IMG/VR virus record: IMGVR_UViG_3300021389_000002
Coordinates: 1-34,764 of that record
Strand: one strand, 5' to 3'
Source: a virus
DNA length: 34,764 bases
Shown here: positions 15,033 through 21,955 of the stretch, in pieces
Layout of the letters: each line of letters begins with the position of its first letter
How positions within the stretch are numbered: the stretch's first letter is position 1
Notes under the pieces: generated by a model
Database searches by the model: none
What the model was told of the DNA's origin: nothing
What the model saw: only the letters and a program-made list of their open reading frames with translations
Translations under genes and position numbers: made by a program

Positions 15033-16049
15033 TATACCTCTAAATATGTGAGCGATAACTTCATCCGTCCACCCGTTGCCGGCAATTTTGTATAGTTGCG
15101 AGTTACTTACCCCGCAGCCAAGTATTTTATCAATGTAATGCTCTGGTGTTGTTTGTAGTCGGAAGCATTCGCGAGGAGTTAGATTTCTGTATAGCTGCTC
15201 ATTCTTAACTAGAAGGTTATCCTTAGTTACTGTTGATATGCAGCTTGTTTTATCATCACTACGAAGCTCTATAACCTGCTCTGTTTTTATCTCTTTATTG
15301 TAATCATCACGCTTGCCAGTCTCTGGGTTTATCTTTCTGCCAATCATCGCTCCAATTTTATAAAAATTACCATTCCATGAAGAAAACTGTCTAGCCGTCA
15401 TGCATATCGCCTTATCAACACTTCCGTCATTGACGATTGCAGAGTATCGCTTTCTTAATTGAAATGAACCTTTCTCCTTCCACCACTTATGCCACAAATG
15501 AGAGTTTGGCTTATCAAATTCGTGGTCTAATATGTCAACCAAAAAAATACCTCTACTCAACGGTTCATCAATAGGAATATTAGACCAGTACAAACGCTGT
15601 CGATTCTGAGCGCTAACCAGTGATGAATTAATTAATATACTTTCAACTCCTAACTGCTCATCAATAACAGCCATGTATTCTTTTTTCATCTTTACATTTT
15701 CAAGTAAAAACAAAACATCAGGGTTAACAGATTTAATATGATTAAGAATGTCGACGAACACAAAGAACAATTTAGATCTTGGATCATCAAAAGCAAGCTG
15801 CTTACCTACAAAACTAAAACCCTGACAAGGTGAGCCAGCAATAATCAAATCAATGCTAGCCCAATCAATATCCCACTCCTTCCACTTGGTAACGTCACCT
15901 AAGCGCGTTTGATTTGGGTGAATAGCGTTACTAACTTGAATAGCGTACTTGTCCACCTCTGAAGAGTAGTAATTAGTAACATTTTTGCCAGCTAACTCTA
16001 AAGCTGTATACCCACTAGACTTACCATCAAACAAACTTAATACATTCAT
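15012..16049 (-). CDS. DNA cytosine-C5 methyltransferase
   Basis: A 345-residue solitary methyltransferase. Motif I is LSLFDGKSSG (residues 4-13; the usual FxGxGG is altered to DGKSSG), motif IV GSPCQGFS with catalytic C75, motif VI ENV (117-119), motif VIII QNRQRLYW (148-155), and C-terminal LTPRECFRLQ and AGNGW motifs. It transfers methyl groups from S-adenosylmethionine to cytosine C5, probably shielding phage DNA from host restriction. No restriction partner is nearby. It follows NinB and is read from P3. A TAGGA ribosome site precedes ATG. Confidence 0.93.
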   Translation of the reverse strand: MNVLSLFDGKSSGYTALELAGKNVTNYYSSEVDKYAIQVSNAIHPNQTRLGDVTKWKEWDIDWASIDLIIAGSPCQGFSFVGKQLAFDDPRSKLFFVFVDILNHIKSVNPDVLFLLENVKMKKEYMAVIDEQLGVESILINSSLVSAQNRQRLYWSNIPIDEPLSRGIFLVDILDHEFDKPNSHLWHKWWKEKGSFQLRKRYSAIVNDGSVDKAICMTARQFSSWNGNFYKIGAMIGRKINPETGKRDDYNKEIKTEQVIELRSDDKTSCISTVTKDNLLVKNEQLYRNLTPRECFRLQTTPEHYIDKILGCGVSNSQLYKIAGNGWTDEVIAHIFRGITGLSSD

Positions 16050-16062
16050 AACTCAATCCTAA

Positions 16063-16461
16063 TTATAATTTTGACCAGTTAACGCCAGCATTCGTGCCAA
16101 ATGCATAAACCCACTCGATAAGATCTGCCATTTTCTTTCTGCTAAGCTTGCTAGTTTTTTCAAAAATAACCTCGATTCCATTCCCATCGATAGCTGGAAC
16201 CATTAACGCTTGCTCGTTTCGCTCTCTAAGCCAAGCAGCAACACAGAGTCTTTTCCAAACATCAACCGAGTACGTTTGCCCATAGTGAGTAATTTGAGCG
16301 CTTATATCGCTTAACATTGCGTGTATCTTTTTATTCTGCTCAGCATTGCGCCTATCGGTAGCCTTGACGATTTTAAACTCAAGACCACCTTTCGCTATTG
16401 CGTAGTCGATACTGTCAATCACAGATTGGCGTACCGACTCAGTTAGCTGGATTGATTTCAT
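16063..16461 (-). CDS. ninB: NinB-like recombination protein
   Basis: A 132-residue protein with the NinB family hallmark RRNAEQNKKIHAMLSDIS followed by a YGQTYSVDVWKRLCVAAWLRE segment. NinB (lambda Orf) binds single-stranded DNA and promotes recombination in place of RecFOR. It overlaps its upstream neighbour and is followed by the methyltransferase. Fits with Erf and RuvC-like genes elsewhere in the genome. Confidence 0.85.
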   Translation of the reverse strand: MKSIQLTESVRQSVIDSIDYAIAKGGLEFKIVKATDRRNAEQNKKIHAMLSDISAQITHYGQTYSVDVWKRLCVAAWLRERNEQALMVPAIDGNGIEVIFEKTSKLSRKKMADLIEWVYAFGTNAGVNWSKL

Positions 16462-16697
16462 AAAGTCGTACTCAAATACTTAGCGCTCATAAGCATAACT
16501 GGAGTGAGGCCACCGTTAACCTTCTTGCGATGGTAAATCTCCTTAGCTACCTTAGCGCACTTAACACAACCGCTACGGCCTCTAGAGTAACGCTCAAAGG
16601 TTTTACACTTCCTACATGGCGTAACATGGGTAAACGTTTCATAGCCACCGGCAACGGCTTTTTCTGCCAAGTATTGAATTGATTGGTTGTTGCTCAT
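16458..16697 (-). CDS. Zn-ribbon protein (79 aa)
   Basis: Two CxxC pairs (CRKC at about 28-31 and CVKC at about 44-47) separated by a basic 12-residue loop make a zinc-ribbon likely. The C-terminal half is basic. Overlaps both neighbours by 4 bp. DNA or RNA binding is inferred; the family is not recognised. Confidence 0.7.
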   Translation of the reverse strand: MSNNQSIQYLAEKAVAGGYETFTHVTPCRKCKTFERYSRGRSGCVKCAKVAKEIYHRKKVNGGLTPVMLMSAKYLSTTL

Positions 16698-16942
16698 GCT
16701 CCACCACCGTTTAGCTCAGTTAATAAAACTATGTTTCCACTTGAGTTTACAATTATCGAGGTATGTATTCCGCTGTAAAACACCCTGTTAATCGTCATTC
16801 TATTGTGCCCTAGTATGCGGCCGCACATTGTAAGATTGTGCTTTGTGGCCTTATACAGTCCCATTAGGGTTATATCGCCATTGGTTGTGAATCTAGTTAG
16901 CGCTTCATTGTCACGCTCTGCTTCTGGTTTGTACTGACTCAT
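16694..16942 (-). CDS. Hypothetical protein (82 aa), first gene after P3
   Basis: Begins MSQYKPEAERDNEALTRF. ATG 16942 is chosen because AAGGAG precedes it; an upstream in-frame start at 17017 would read through promoter P3. The C-terminal half looks like small beta strands (TSIIVNSSGNIVLL). No family recognised. Overlaps the next gene by 4 bp. Confidence 0.65.
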   Translation of the reverse strand: MSQYKPEAERDNEALTRFTTNGDITLMGLYKATKHNLTMCGRILGHNRMTINRVFYSGIHTSIIVNSSGNIVLLTELNGGGA

Positions 16943-16965
16943 CACAATCTCCTTAAGTTTTACCA

Positions 16966-17004
16966 ACCATACACCACAATCTAAAATTAACTGCTCCGAC
17001 CACT
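16966..17004 (-). promoter_or_regulatory. FadR-like operator-promoter P3 (leftward, NinB-methyltransferase unit)
   Basis: Leftward, AGTGGTCGGAGCAGT spans 17004-16990 (one change in the left half). After 18 nt comes TATGGT (16971-16966). It begins at the stop codon of the gene upstream and lies about 400 bp downstream of the mini-FadR gene, making it the first target met by early transcription. Confidence 0.75.
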
Positions 17005-17174
17005 TAATCGTTATCACATAGCATTTGCATTATTGTTTGGTCAGCTATCGTTGCGGCCAACTCTCCATCGATACTTACATTGCTAGCGGCAATAGAATAC
17101 TCAACACCATTAAACGCATATTCTAAAATCTCAACATCTGCCATAACATTCTGCATTGGTTTCCATGCTTCCAT
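17004..17174 (-). CDS. Hypothetical small protein (56 aa)
   Basis: Begins MEAWKPMQNVMADVEILEYA, acidic overall. A strong AAGGGGTG lies 4-5 nt before ATG 17174. The same ribosome-site sequence (AAGGGGTGATTTATG) is repeated before the next upstream gene at 17414. Its stop codon overlaps the first base of P3. No family recognised. Confidence 0.6.
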   Translation of the reverse strand: MEAWKPMQNVMADVEILEYAFNGVEYSIAASNVSIDGELAATIADQTIMQMLCDND

Positions 17175-17177
17175 AAA

Positions 17178-17414
17178 TCACCCCTTACCAAAAGAATACT
17201 TATTGCATTTGCTTTCCATTTCCTGACCTGACTCAAAGAACCCATGCGCCCAGTAATCATCGTGACCGCAATCTTTACACTTAGTTTTGCATTCCATTAA
17301 ATGACCTTCCAAAGTATCTGTTACGGTTACTTCGTTATTGCCTCCGCATGCATTGCATGAGTCGTTACAGTGGTATTGAGTTGGCTCATTGCTGCTATTA
17401 ATTCTTGGTTTCAT
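17178..17414 (-). CDS. Cys-rich Zn-binding protein (78 aa)
   Basis: Contains CNDSCNACGG (about residues 16-25) and CKTKCKDCGH (about 42-51), plus a later Cys: a two-half zinc ribbon. Phage zinc-ribbon proteins of this size are common in replication operons, with unknown function. Ribosome site AAGGGGTG precedes ATG. Confidence 0.7.
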   Translation of the reverse strand: MKPRINSSNEPTQYHCNDSCNACGGNNEVTVTDTLEGHLMECKTKCKDCGHDDYWAHGFFESGQEMESKCNKYSFGKG

Positions 17415-17424
17415 AAATCACCCC

Positions 17425-17658
17425 TTAGTAATGTTCTTCTGATGAAAGTGGATCAACACTAATAACACTGGGCTTGCCGTGACTCATAGCAATGACACCC
17501 TTTGCGTTCAACCTAGCCACCGCCTCGCGCCACGCTCCTCTAGATATTCCAGTTATTGCGCATCCATCATCCTGCGGTAAAAGCTTGTCACCCCTGTTAA
17601 ATCTTTCGCAAATATACTTCATGGCGAAATCGGTTACGTTTCTATATTTTATAATCAT
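17425..17658 (-). CDS. FadR-like stand-alone winged-helix DNA-binding protein ('mini-FadR')
   Basis: Only 77 residues, just a GntR/FadR-type winged helix. Against E. coli FadR (from memory) it aligns at the N-terminus without gaps: M1, I3, K4, F11, A12, Y15, I16, E18. After short gaps, the recognition helix G37-I38-S39-R40...R44-E45...R49-L50 matches G42-V43-T44-R45...R49-E50...R54-L55. The wing H60-G61-K62-P63 matches H65-G66-K67-P68. Equivalents of the DNA-contacting R45, R49, H65 and G66 are kept; R35 is not. The acyl-CoA-binding/dimerisation domain (about 160 residues in FadR) is absent. Together with six FadR-like operators this suggests the phage's own regulator. Encoded between DnaB and P3 in the replication operon. 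Confidence 0.8.
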   Translation of the reverse strand: MIIKYRNVTDFAMKYICERFNRGDKLLPQDDGCAITGISRGAWREAVARLNAKGVIAMSHGKPSVISVDPLSSEEHY

Positions 17659-17668
17659 CTAACACTCC

Positions 17669-19042
17669 CTATCTTCCGCCCCAAAGGTGATCTGTATCTC
17701 TCCAATCATCTTGAGGTTCGTCTTTGTCTTGATCTGGTATTTGGTGGAATGGAGACCAGTTTTCTTGAAGACCTTTAAACTTCAGGCATCTTGCTATCCA
17801 CTCAAGCCTAATAACGCCAGTTGCACCATGTCTATTTTTCTTTACGTCAATTTCTGCAAGACCTTTGTCTTGAGTATCATCAAAATAAACTTCATCACGA
17901 TAAATCGTTAATATCTGATCTGCTTCCTGCTCGATAGTTCCTGAATCCTTAATATCTCCAGTTCCTGGTCGCTTCTCAGGTCTAGACTCAACACTTCTGT
18001 TAACCTGTGCTAGTGCTATGATTGGGATGTCTAGCGTTCTTGCTAGCTCCTTCAGGGTCATTGCAATCTCGCCAACTTGCTCATGCCTTGGCGCGTTAGT
18101 GTTTACCGACTTAATACGTTGCAAGTAATCAATGTACAATCCATCGATATCATACTTGTGCTTCCACTCTCTAGCCTTATTGCAGATATCGGTTATTGTC
18201 GGGGCTGGCTTCTCGTATATTCTTCCTCCATTGTTTTGTAGCATCTCAGAAGCCGCAGCCATTGACTCGTATTCTCTTTCGTCCATACCTTTGCGGATAT
18301 TGCCAATCTCAACACCTGAAGTGGTAGAGAACATCCTGTAACCTATCTGAACCTTGGGTTGCTCTCCCGACATTATTCCAACCTTTTTGCCATCTCCAGC
18401 GCCCAACGCCATGTTTATCATGCAAGCTGTTTTACCCATTGCTGGCCTAGCTGCAAGAATAATCAGATCGCCATTGTGAAAGCCGCCTATCTGAGAGTCT
18501 ATATCTGCTATGCCAGTGCTTATCTTTCCTCTATCTTTAGCTCCATCTAAGCCTTCAGCAGCATCAGCCAAAGTGTCTGCAAACATTTCGCTAAATGAAA
18601 AGTCATAACACTTGCGCTCAACATTCATATTCATCAAAGGTTCAACACAACCTTGAATAGCCTCAACGTCTGCGCGCCCCACAGCCTCAGTTAGAGAGCC
18701 GATCACCTCGTTTGCTACCTTGCATGAGTGTGCGCGCCTAATATCGCTCTCAAGCGGCTTAACGTTGCCCATAAGGCTAGATCTACTTGCTTTAAGCTCT
18801 AAGTCTGCAAGCCAAGCAAAGTTTACATTTAACCCCTGCAAAACCATGTCATCTAAAACACCCATAGAGTCTGCGGTCATATTTCTAGCATTTAACGAAA
18901 CGATAGATTTAAAAGCGTCTTTCAAATCAACGCCAAATATCATGTCGTGAGTCAAAGTTATATCTTGGAATCTATCTGGCTTATCAAGAAGCATTCCAAC
19001 CAGCAGGGCGCTTGCATCCGTCCCTAATTCTAAATATCTCAT
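17669..19042 (-). CDS. dnaB: Replicative DNA helicase, DnaB-like
   Basis: A 457-residue protein. The N-terminal helical domain is followed by a RecA-like core with Walker A ARPAMGKT (198-205), Walker B YIDYLQ (about 303-308), the downstream LAQVNRSVE segment and the R-finger region EQEADQIL. It unwinds DNA at the phage replication fork, using ATP. The length is normal. It overlaps the replication initiator-like gene by 4 bp, as expected for an initiator-helicase pair. Confidence 0.92.
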   Translation of the reverse strand: MRYLELGTDASALLVGMLLDKPDRFQDITLTHDMIFGVDLKDAFKSIVSLNARNMTADSMGVLDDMVLQGLNVNFAWLADLELKASRSSLMGNVKPLESDIRRAHSCKVANEVIGSLTEAVGRADVEAIQGCVEPLMNMNVERKCYDFSFSEMFADTLADAAEGLDGAKDRGKISTGIADIDSQIGGFHNGDLIILAARPAMGKTACMINMALGAGDGKKVGIMSGEQPKVQIGYRMFSTTSGVEIGNIRKGMDEREYESMAAASEMLQNNGGRIYEKPAPTITDICNKAREWKHKYDIDGLYIDYLQRIKSVNTNAPRHEQVGEIAMTLKELARTLDIPIIALAQVNRSVESRPEKRPGTGDIKDSGTIEQEADQILTIYRDEVYFDDTQDKGLAEIDVKKNRHGATGVIRLEWIARCLKFKGLQENWSPFHQIPDQDKDEPQDDWRDTDHLWGGR

Positions 19043-19740
19043 TCACCAAACCCTCTAGGCTTTTTTCGTTCTTGTGGTTGAGCTGGAGCGGCGCTGTTCT
19101 TTTCCCAGGTTCTAACACATGCTTTCCAGTCTTTAATTTTAGTTTTCCCTCTCATCCATCCGCTTGCTGAATAGTGGTCAATGAAACCTTGGGGATCAAC
19201 ATAGTTTTTCCTTTCACAGCAGTACTGCACAACATCTTGTAATGAAGGAGGAGTGAAGCGACTAGTCTTTTTAATCTTTTCTACTTCTACTTCTACTTCT
19301 ACTTCTACTTCTACTTCTACTTCTACTTCTAATTCAGGACATGTCTTGGCATTGTCAGGTAATGTCATGACACTTGTTGGCTCTATAGGTAGGTTCCTTT
19401 CTCCTAGCCAGGCTCTCATTTTTGGACTGTTAGTCATTGATTTGTCCATGCTTTCTGCAAGCTTTAGGCACGTAATTACATTGTTTGAGCTTTCAAATAA
19501 CCCGATTGAAACCATAAATGTCATGATTTCCTCTACTGTTTTCTCTTGTATACATAGCTCAAACCCGATCGTCTCCGCATCTTCCTTAAGGTCAAAGGTT
19601 AGGTTGTCCTTATCTACTTCGTAGGCGATAGCTTCAAGGCAAAACCAGTAAATGGCATAACCATCCGCCCCATACTTGCGCCTTACCTTTCTAAGCTTTA
19701 GTGAGTTTCTTGCGTCGCTTTGATGCTTAAACCACTTCAT
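19039..19740 (-). CDS. Replication initiator-like protein (DUF4373 / Lin1244-type N-terminus)
   Basis: 233 residues. The N-terminus (MKWFKHQSDARNSLKLRKVRRKYG, written as MKWFKHQSDARN then a basic helix) is typical of phage replisome organisers placed before a DnaB gene. Between the two domains is a (Glu-Val)8-Glu linker encoded by a hexanucleotide repeat. The C-terminal part (YSASGWMRGKTKIKDWKACV) resembles the helicase-loading end of such proteins. ATG 19740 is chosen over 19761 because the family starts at MKWFKH. Origin binding is inferred. Confidence 0.75.
   Translation of the reverse strand: MKWFKHQSDARNSLKLRKVRRKYGADGYAIYWFCLEAIAYEVDKDNLTFDLKEDAETIGFELCIQEKTVEEIMTFMVSIGLFESSNNVITCLKLAESMDKSMTNSPKMRAWLGERNLPIEPTSVMTLPDNAKTCPELEVEVEVEVEVEVEVEVEKIKKTSRFTPPSLQDVVQYCCERKNYVDPQGFIDHYSASGWMRGKTKIKDWKACVRTWEKNSAAPAQPQERKKPRGFGE
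19279..19330 (-). repeat. Hexanucleotide microsatellite (GAAGTA)n in the initiator gene
   Basis: About 8.7 copies of GAAGTA (read leftward) encode the alternating Glu-Val linker. Because the unit is two codons, slippage changes linker length without a frameshift. Confidence 0.95.
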
Positions 19741-19933
19741 TTTGCTCTGCCTCTTCATCAAGTTGGCGAGCCATAGATACCAGCGAGTCTGCCAATAATC
19801 TTAAGTCTTGGTGAGATACAGTTATAGCGCTAACTTGTATATCGCTAAGCAAGTCTCCGTCTTGAACACCTGAAGCAATAGTTATATCTCCATTGCTATT
19901 TATAAAAGCTTTAAGAAAGTTATTTTCCATCAT
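19727..19933 (-). CDS. Hypothetical small protein (68 aa), paralogue of the 20546 gene
   Basis: Begins MMENNFLKAFINSNGDITIAS; the N-terminal 20 residues match the gene at 20546-20725 (MLNQNYLKVFQNQGGTITIA). Ribosome site GAGGTAA. Both genes also share a hairpin leader. Predicted small alpha/beta fold; function unknown. Confidence 0.65.
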   Translation of the reverse strand: MMENNFLKAFINSNGDITIASGVQDGDLLSDIQVSAITVSHQDLRLLADSLVSMARQLDEEAEQNEVV

Positions 19934-19960
19934 GTTATAATTACCTCGTATGGTTTATTT

Positions 19961-19987
19961 AGCCTCCGGTACAACGGGGGCTTTTTT
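19961..19987. other. Leader hairpin with A/T run, upstream of the 19933 gene
   Basis: Stem AGCCTCCG (19961-19968) / CGGGGGCT (19975-19982) followed by TTTTTT on the + strand. In the leftward mRNA it forms a hairpin preceded by an A-run, about 28 nt before the 19933 start. It can terminate rightward transcription; no rightward gene precedes it. A near copy stands before the paralogous gene at 20725. Confidence 0.6.
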
Positions 19988-20183
19988 AATTTAAAGCCTT
20001 TAAGTTATTTATCGCTACGTATTCGTTAACTGCAAACCCCTTTGGTATATCACCCCGTAGGATCTCCAAGCCTAATTGCATTGCTGCTCTAGCCACTTGA
20101 GATTGGTCAATGTTGTTCTTCTCTGACAAGTCTTTAACTTGAAGCCATTGCTTATCTGCAAACCTAACTGGTAGTTGTCTCAT
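19986..20183 (-). CDS. Ribbon-helix-helix regulator
   Basis: 65 residues with an Arc-like pattern: strand MRQLPVRF, helix DKQWLQVKDLSEKNN, then IDQSQVARAAMQLGLEIL. ATG 20183 is chosen because GGAG lies 6 nt upstream; ATG 20195 has no ribosome site. It is the first gene of the replication operon and its promoter contains an 18-bp perfect palindrome, so autoregulation is likely. Confidence 0.75.
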   Translation of the reverse strand: MRQLPVRFADKQWLQVKDLSEKNNIDQSQVARAAMQLGLEILRGDIPKGFAVNEYVAINNLKALN

Positions 20184-20203
20184 TTCATTCTCCATTAATA
20201 ATG

Positions 20204-20239
20204 TGCAGTCACTGTATATACAGTGAGATTACAAGTCAA
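20204..20239 (-). promoter_or_regulatory. Leftward promoter with palindromic operator for the replication operon
   Basis: -35 TTGACT (20239-20234), 17-nt spacer, -10 TACAGT (20216-20211). The perfect palindrome TCACTGTATATACAGTGA (20209-20226) covers the -10. It is a natural operator for the ribbon-helix-helix protein encoded just downstream. Confidence 0.75.
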
Positions 20240-20261
20240 CCCCTTAGTTACAGGCAATAAA

Positions 20262-20282
20262 AAACCCGCTAAGTGCGGGTTT
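20262..20282 (-). terminator. Leftward terminator
   Basis: Stem AAACCCGC / GCGGGTTT with 5-nt loop. Read leftward it is followed by a T-run (TTTTTTATT). It ends the unit 20725-20303 just before the RHH promoter. Confidence 0.8.
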
Positions 20283-20302
20283 GGTTGGTTAGATTGGCGC
20301 GG

Positions 20303-20542
20303 CTAATCCGATAATACGACATGCCCATCATGAAGTACCTTAACGATAAAATCTTCAGCAAGTATTGTCAGGTCGTTAAAATCAAGATCTATTTCCACGT
20401 TTGTAACATCGATATAATACTCATCGTAAGTTTTTCTTTGTCTGAAAAATTGTGGGTTTACGTAATTCTCAAGCTTCCTTTTGCTATCGCCATCTACAAT
20501 TTCAAGCGATCCAAGCTCTAAATAAGTTTTTACCTTGTCCAT
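20303..20542 (-). CDS. Hypothetical acidic protein (79 aa)
   Basis: Begins MDKVKTYLELGSLEIVDGDS; rich in Asp, Tyr and Val, predicted beta-rich. GAGGAGTGAG precedes the ATG. No family recognised. Downstream neighbour of the 20546 gene, gap 3 bp, and closed by the terminator at 20262. Confidence 0.6.
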   Translation of the reverse strand: MDKVKTYLELGSLEIVDGDSKRKLENYVNPQFFRQRKTYDEYYIDVTNVEIDLDFNDLTILAEDFIVKVLHDGHVVLSD

Positions 20543-20545
20543 AAC

Positions 20546-20725
20546 TCACTCCTCTAGATATCTAATACGCATCAAGTCTTGGATTGTTAACCCAGCTAGT
20601 TGCGCGTAATTCTTCGCTTCTTTAAATGTCATGTCGTGAATATCATCACTTACAGGTTCGGCGCTTGCGATAGTTATCGTTCCGCCTTGGTTTTGGAAAA
20701 CTTTTAAATAGTTTTGGTTTAGCAT
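20546..20725 (-). CDS. Hypothetical small protein (59 aa), paralogue of the 19727 gene
   Basis: Begins MLNQNYLKVFQNQGGTITIA and ends LMRIRYLEE. The first 20 residues match the gene at 19727-19933, but the C-terminal halves differ. AAGGTG lies before ATG 20725. Function unknown. Confidence 0.6.
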   Translation of the reverse strand: MLNQNYLKVFQNQGGTITIASAEPVSDDIHDMTFKEAKNYAQLAGLTIQDLMRIRYLEE

Positions 20726-20754
20726 ATAATCACCTTGTTACGTTAAATTAAATT

Positions 20755-20778
20755 GCCTCGCTGATACGGGGCTTTTTT
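20755..20778. other. Leader hairpin with A/T run, upstream of the 20725 gene
   Basis: Stem GCCTCG (20755-20760) / CGGGGC (20767-20772) followed by TTTTTT on the + strand; in leftward mRNA the A-run comes first. The T-run overlaps the stop codon of the HigA-like gene. Near copy of the element at 19961-19987. Confidence 0.6.
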
Positions 20779-21169
20779 ATTTCCGCAGCTCTGAAATCTT
20801 ACTGCTCATCATCGCGGCAACTTCATCGTTAGACAAATAAACAGACTTGCCTGATAACTCTTTCTGCCAAGCATCTTTTACACATGACTTAATTTCAGCC
20901 TCAAGTATTAAATCAGATCCTACTTTTTCATAGGCTTTATTGATTGAGTAGTTAAGTTGTAAGTTAGACCATTGCTCAGCAGAGTTGCCAACATACTTGC
21001 TAAGCCTTACCGCCATAGAAGGAGATAGGTCAAAATCGCCACGTATAAGTCGTGATAGTGTAGAAGGGCTAACGCCCATGCTGTCGGCTGCAACCGTGAT
21101 GGATATACCATTAGGCTTAAGGTAAACCTCTTGCAAAAACTCGCCTGGATGTGTAGAAATTCGTAACAT
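20777..21169 (-). CDS. HigA/XRE-family transcriptional regulator
   Basis: 130 residues. HPGEFLQEVYLKPNGIS followed by a helix-turn-helix (TVAADSMGVSPSTLSRLIRG) is the HigA/VapI antitoxin pattern; the C-terminal region is a family-typical extension. ATG 21169 has AAGGAG before it; the longer reading to 21238 has none. No HigB toxin is adjacent, so it probably acts as a phage repressor rather than an antitoxin. It lies at a divergent regulatory region. Confidence 0.8.
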   Translation of the reverse strand: MLRISTHPGEFLQEVYLKPNGISITVAADSMGVSPSTLSRLIRGDFDLSPSMAVRLSKYVGNSAEQWSNLQLNYSINKAYEKVGSDLILEAEIKSCVKDAWQKELSGKSVYLSNDEVAAMMSSKISELRK

Positions 21170-21196
21170 TGTTAACTCCTTTTGTTGTGTGCATGT

Positions 21197-21225
21197 ATTA
21201 TTGCGCAATGAGCATCGATAGTCAA
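21197..21225 (-). promoter_or_regulatory. Leftward promoter of the HigA-like gene
   Basis: -35 TTGACT (21225-21220), 17-nt spacer, -10 AATAAT (21202-21197). The palindrome ATTGCGCAAT (21200-21209) overlaps the -10 and may be the HigA-like operator. Confidence 0.65.
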
Positions 21226-21311
21226 CCCCCATTACCAAATAACCAATAAAAAGCCCAGTAAATAAGCATTGTTATTCTAAAATGTTATTAAGAGGCTGTT
21301 AACCTTTGGGG

Positions 21312-21317
21312 TATAAT
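21312..21317 (+). promoter_or_regulatory. Rightward -10 for the 21349 operon
   Basis: Perfect TATAAT preceded by GGGG, without a good -35. GGGGTATA also occurs in the operator at 23932-23949 (read leftward), so a shared regulator is possible. Confidence 0.5.
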
Positions 21318-21348
21318 TGCCACACAAACAACAAGGTTGGTGAATGAA

Positions 21349-21726
21349 ATGACAGAATGTAAAATTAATGAGCATAAGATTACTGAGATTGATCTTGAGG
21401 AGTACGAAAAAAGAAAAAAGGTGATTGATGAGCACAGGGCCTCAAGCGCTTTGTCTTGTGGCGCGTTTGGTTTGGGTGATGTTGGTGAAGGCGGGGTTAT
21501 TGATAAATCAATTTCTGAATACTTGTTGGCAATTGAAGGTATGTGCTTCGCCCAATTCTCAGCTCTTTGTTATGCAGTGTCTAAATTCGCATTCCAAGAG
21601 TATTGCTACACAGAAGATTGCAAGTTGACCGAGGCTGAAAAGATCAAGGCTGATATAATAAACGATGCTTTATATGATGATTGTGGAATAATTAGAGCTG
21701 CTGTTGCTATCGGTAGTAATGATTAA
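21349..21726 (+). CDS. Hypothetical protein (125 aa)
   Basis: Begins MTECKINEHKITEIDLEEYE and is Cys-containing with a mostly helical pattern. ATG 21349 is chosen; GGTGA lies upstream, while the earlier TTG and GTG are too close to it. No family recognised. It is divergent from the HigA-like gene. Confidence 0.6.
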   Translation: MTECKINEHKITEIDLEEYEKRKKVIDEHRASSALSCGAFGLGDVGEGGVIDKSISEYLLAIEGMCFAQFSALCYAVSKFAFQEYCYTEDCKLTEAEKIKADIINDALYDDCGIIRAAVAIGSND

Positions 21727-21955
21727 CATTGTATCATGTGGCGTGTGTCCGTATTGCGAGTACACGTTCACGAAAACTCAATTCCTCAGTTGCCACAACT
21801 GGGGGTATTGCAGTTCTGAGTGTATGGAGCTAGGAGAGAGCGGTAAAGCTTGGCTTTCAGGCATGAAAAAAGAAAATAACCCTGATTACGAGTTTGAATT
21901 CAAAATGCACTCCATGAGAAAGGCTCCAGTTAGAAGGAAAGGTATTTTAAGCTGA
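21719..21955 (+). CDS. Zn-ribbon protein (78 aa)
   Basis: CGVCPYC near the N-terminus and CHNWGYCSSEC downstream make a zinc finger/MYND-like arrangement, followed by a basic tail (MRKAPVRRKG). It overlaps the previous gene by 8 bp. ATG 21719 is chosen; the upstream TTG lacks a ribosome site. Function unknown. Confidence 0.65.
   Translation: MINIVSCGVCPYCEYTFTKTQFLSCHNWGYCSSECMELGESGKAWLSGMKKENNPDYEFEFKMHSMRKAPVRRKGILS

Noticed and set aside
16073-16080. FadR-like half-sites (for example at 16073, 17746, 24720 and 23322)
   Set aside because: Only one half matches, they lie in coding sequence or lack a -10 at 18 nt, so they are not counted among the promoters.
19253-19624. Rightward frame with a Ser-Thr repeat
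   Set aside because: The antisense of the Glu-Val microsatellite in the initiator gene.
20209-20226. LexA (SOS) box at the palindrome CTGTATATACAG
   Set aside because: LexA sites in gammaproteobacteria need CTGT-N8-ACAG; here only four bases separate the halves. An RHH operator fits better.
20777-21169. Complete HigBA toxin-antitoxin system
   Set aside because: No toxin-like frame lies on either side.
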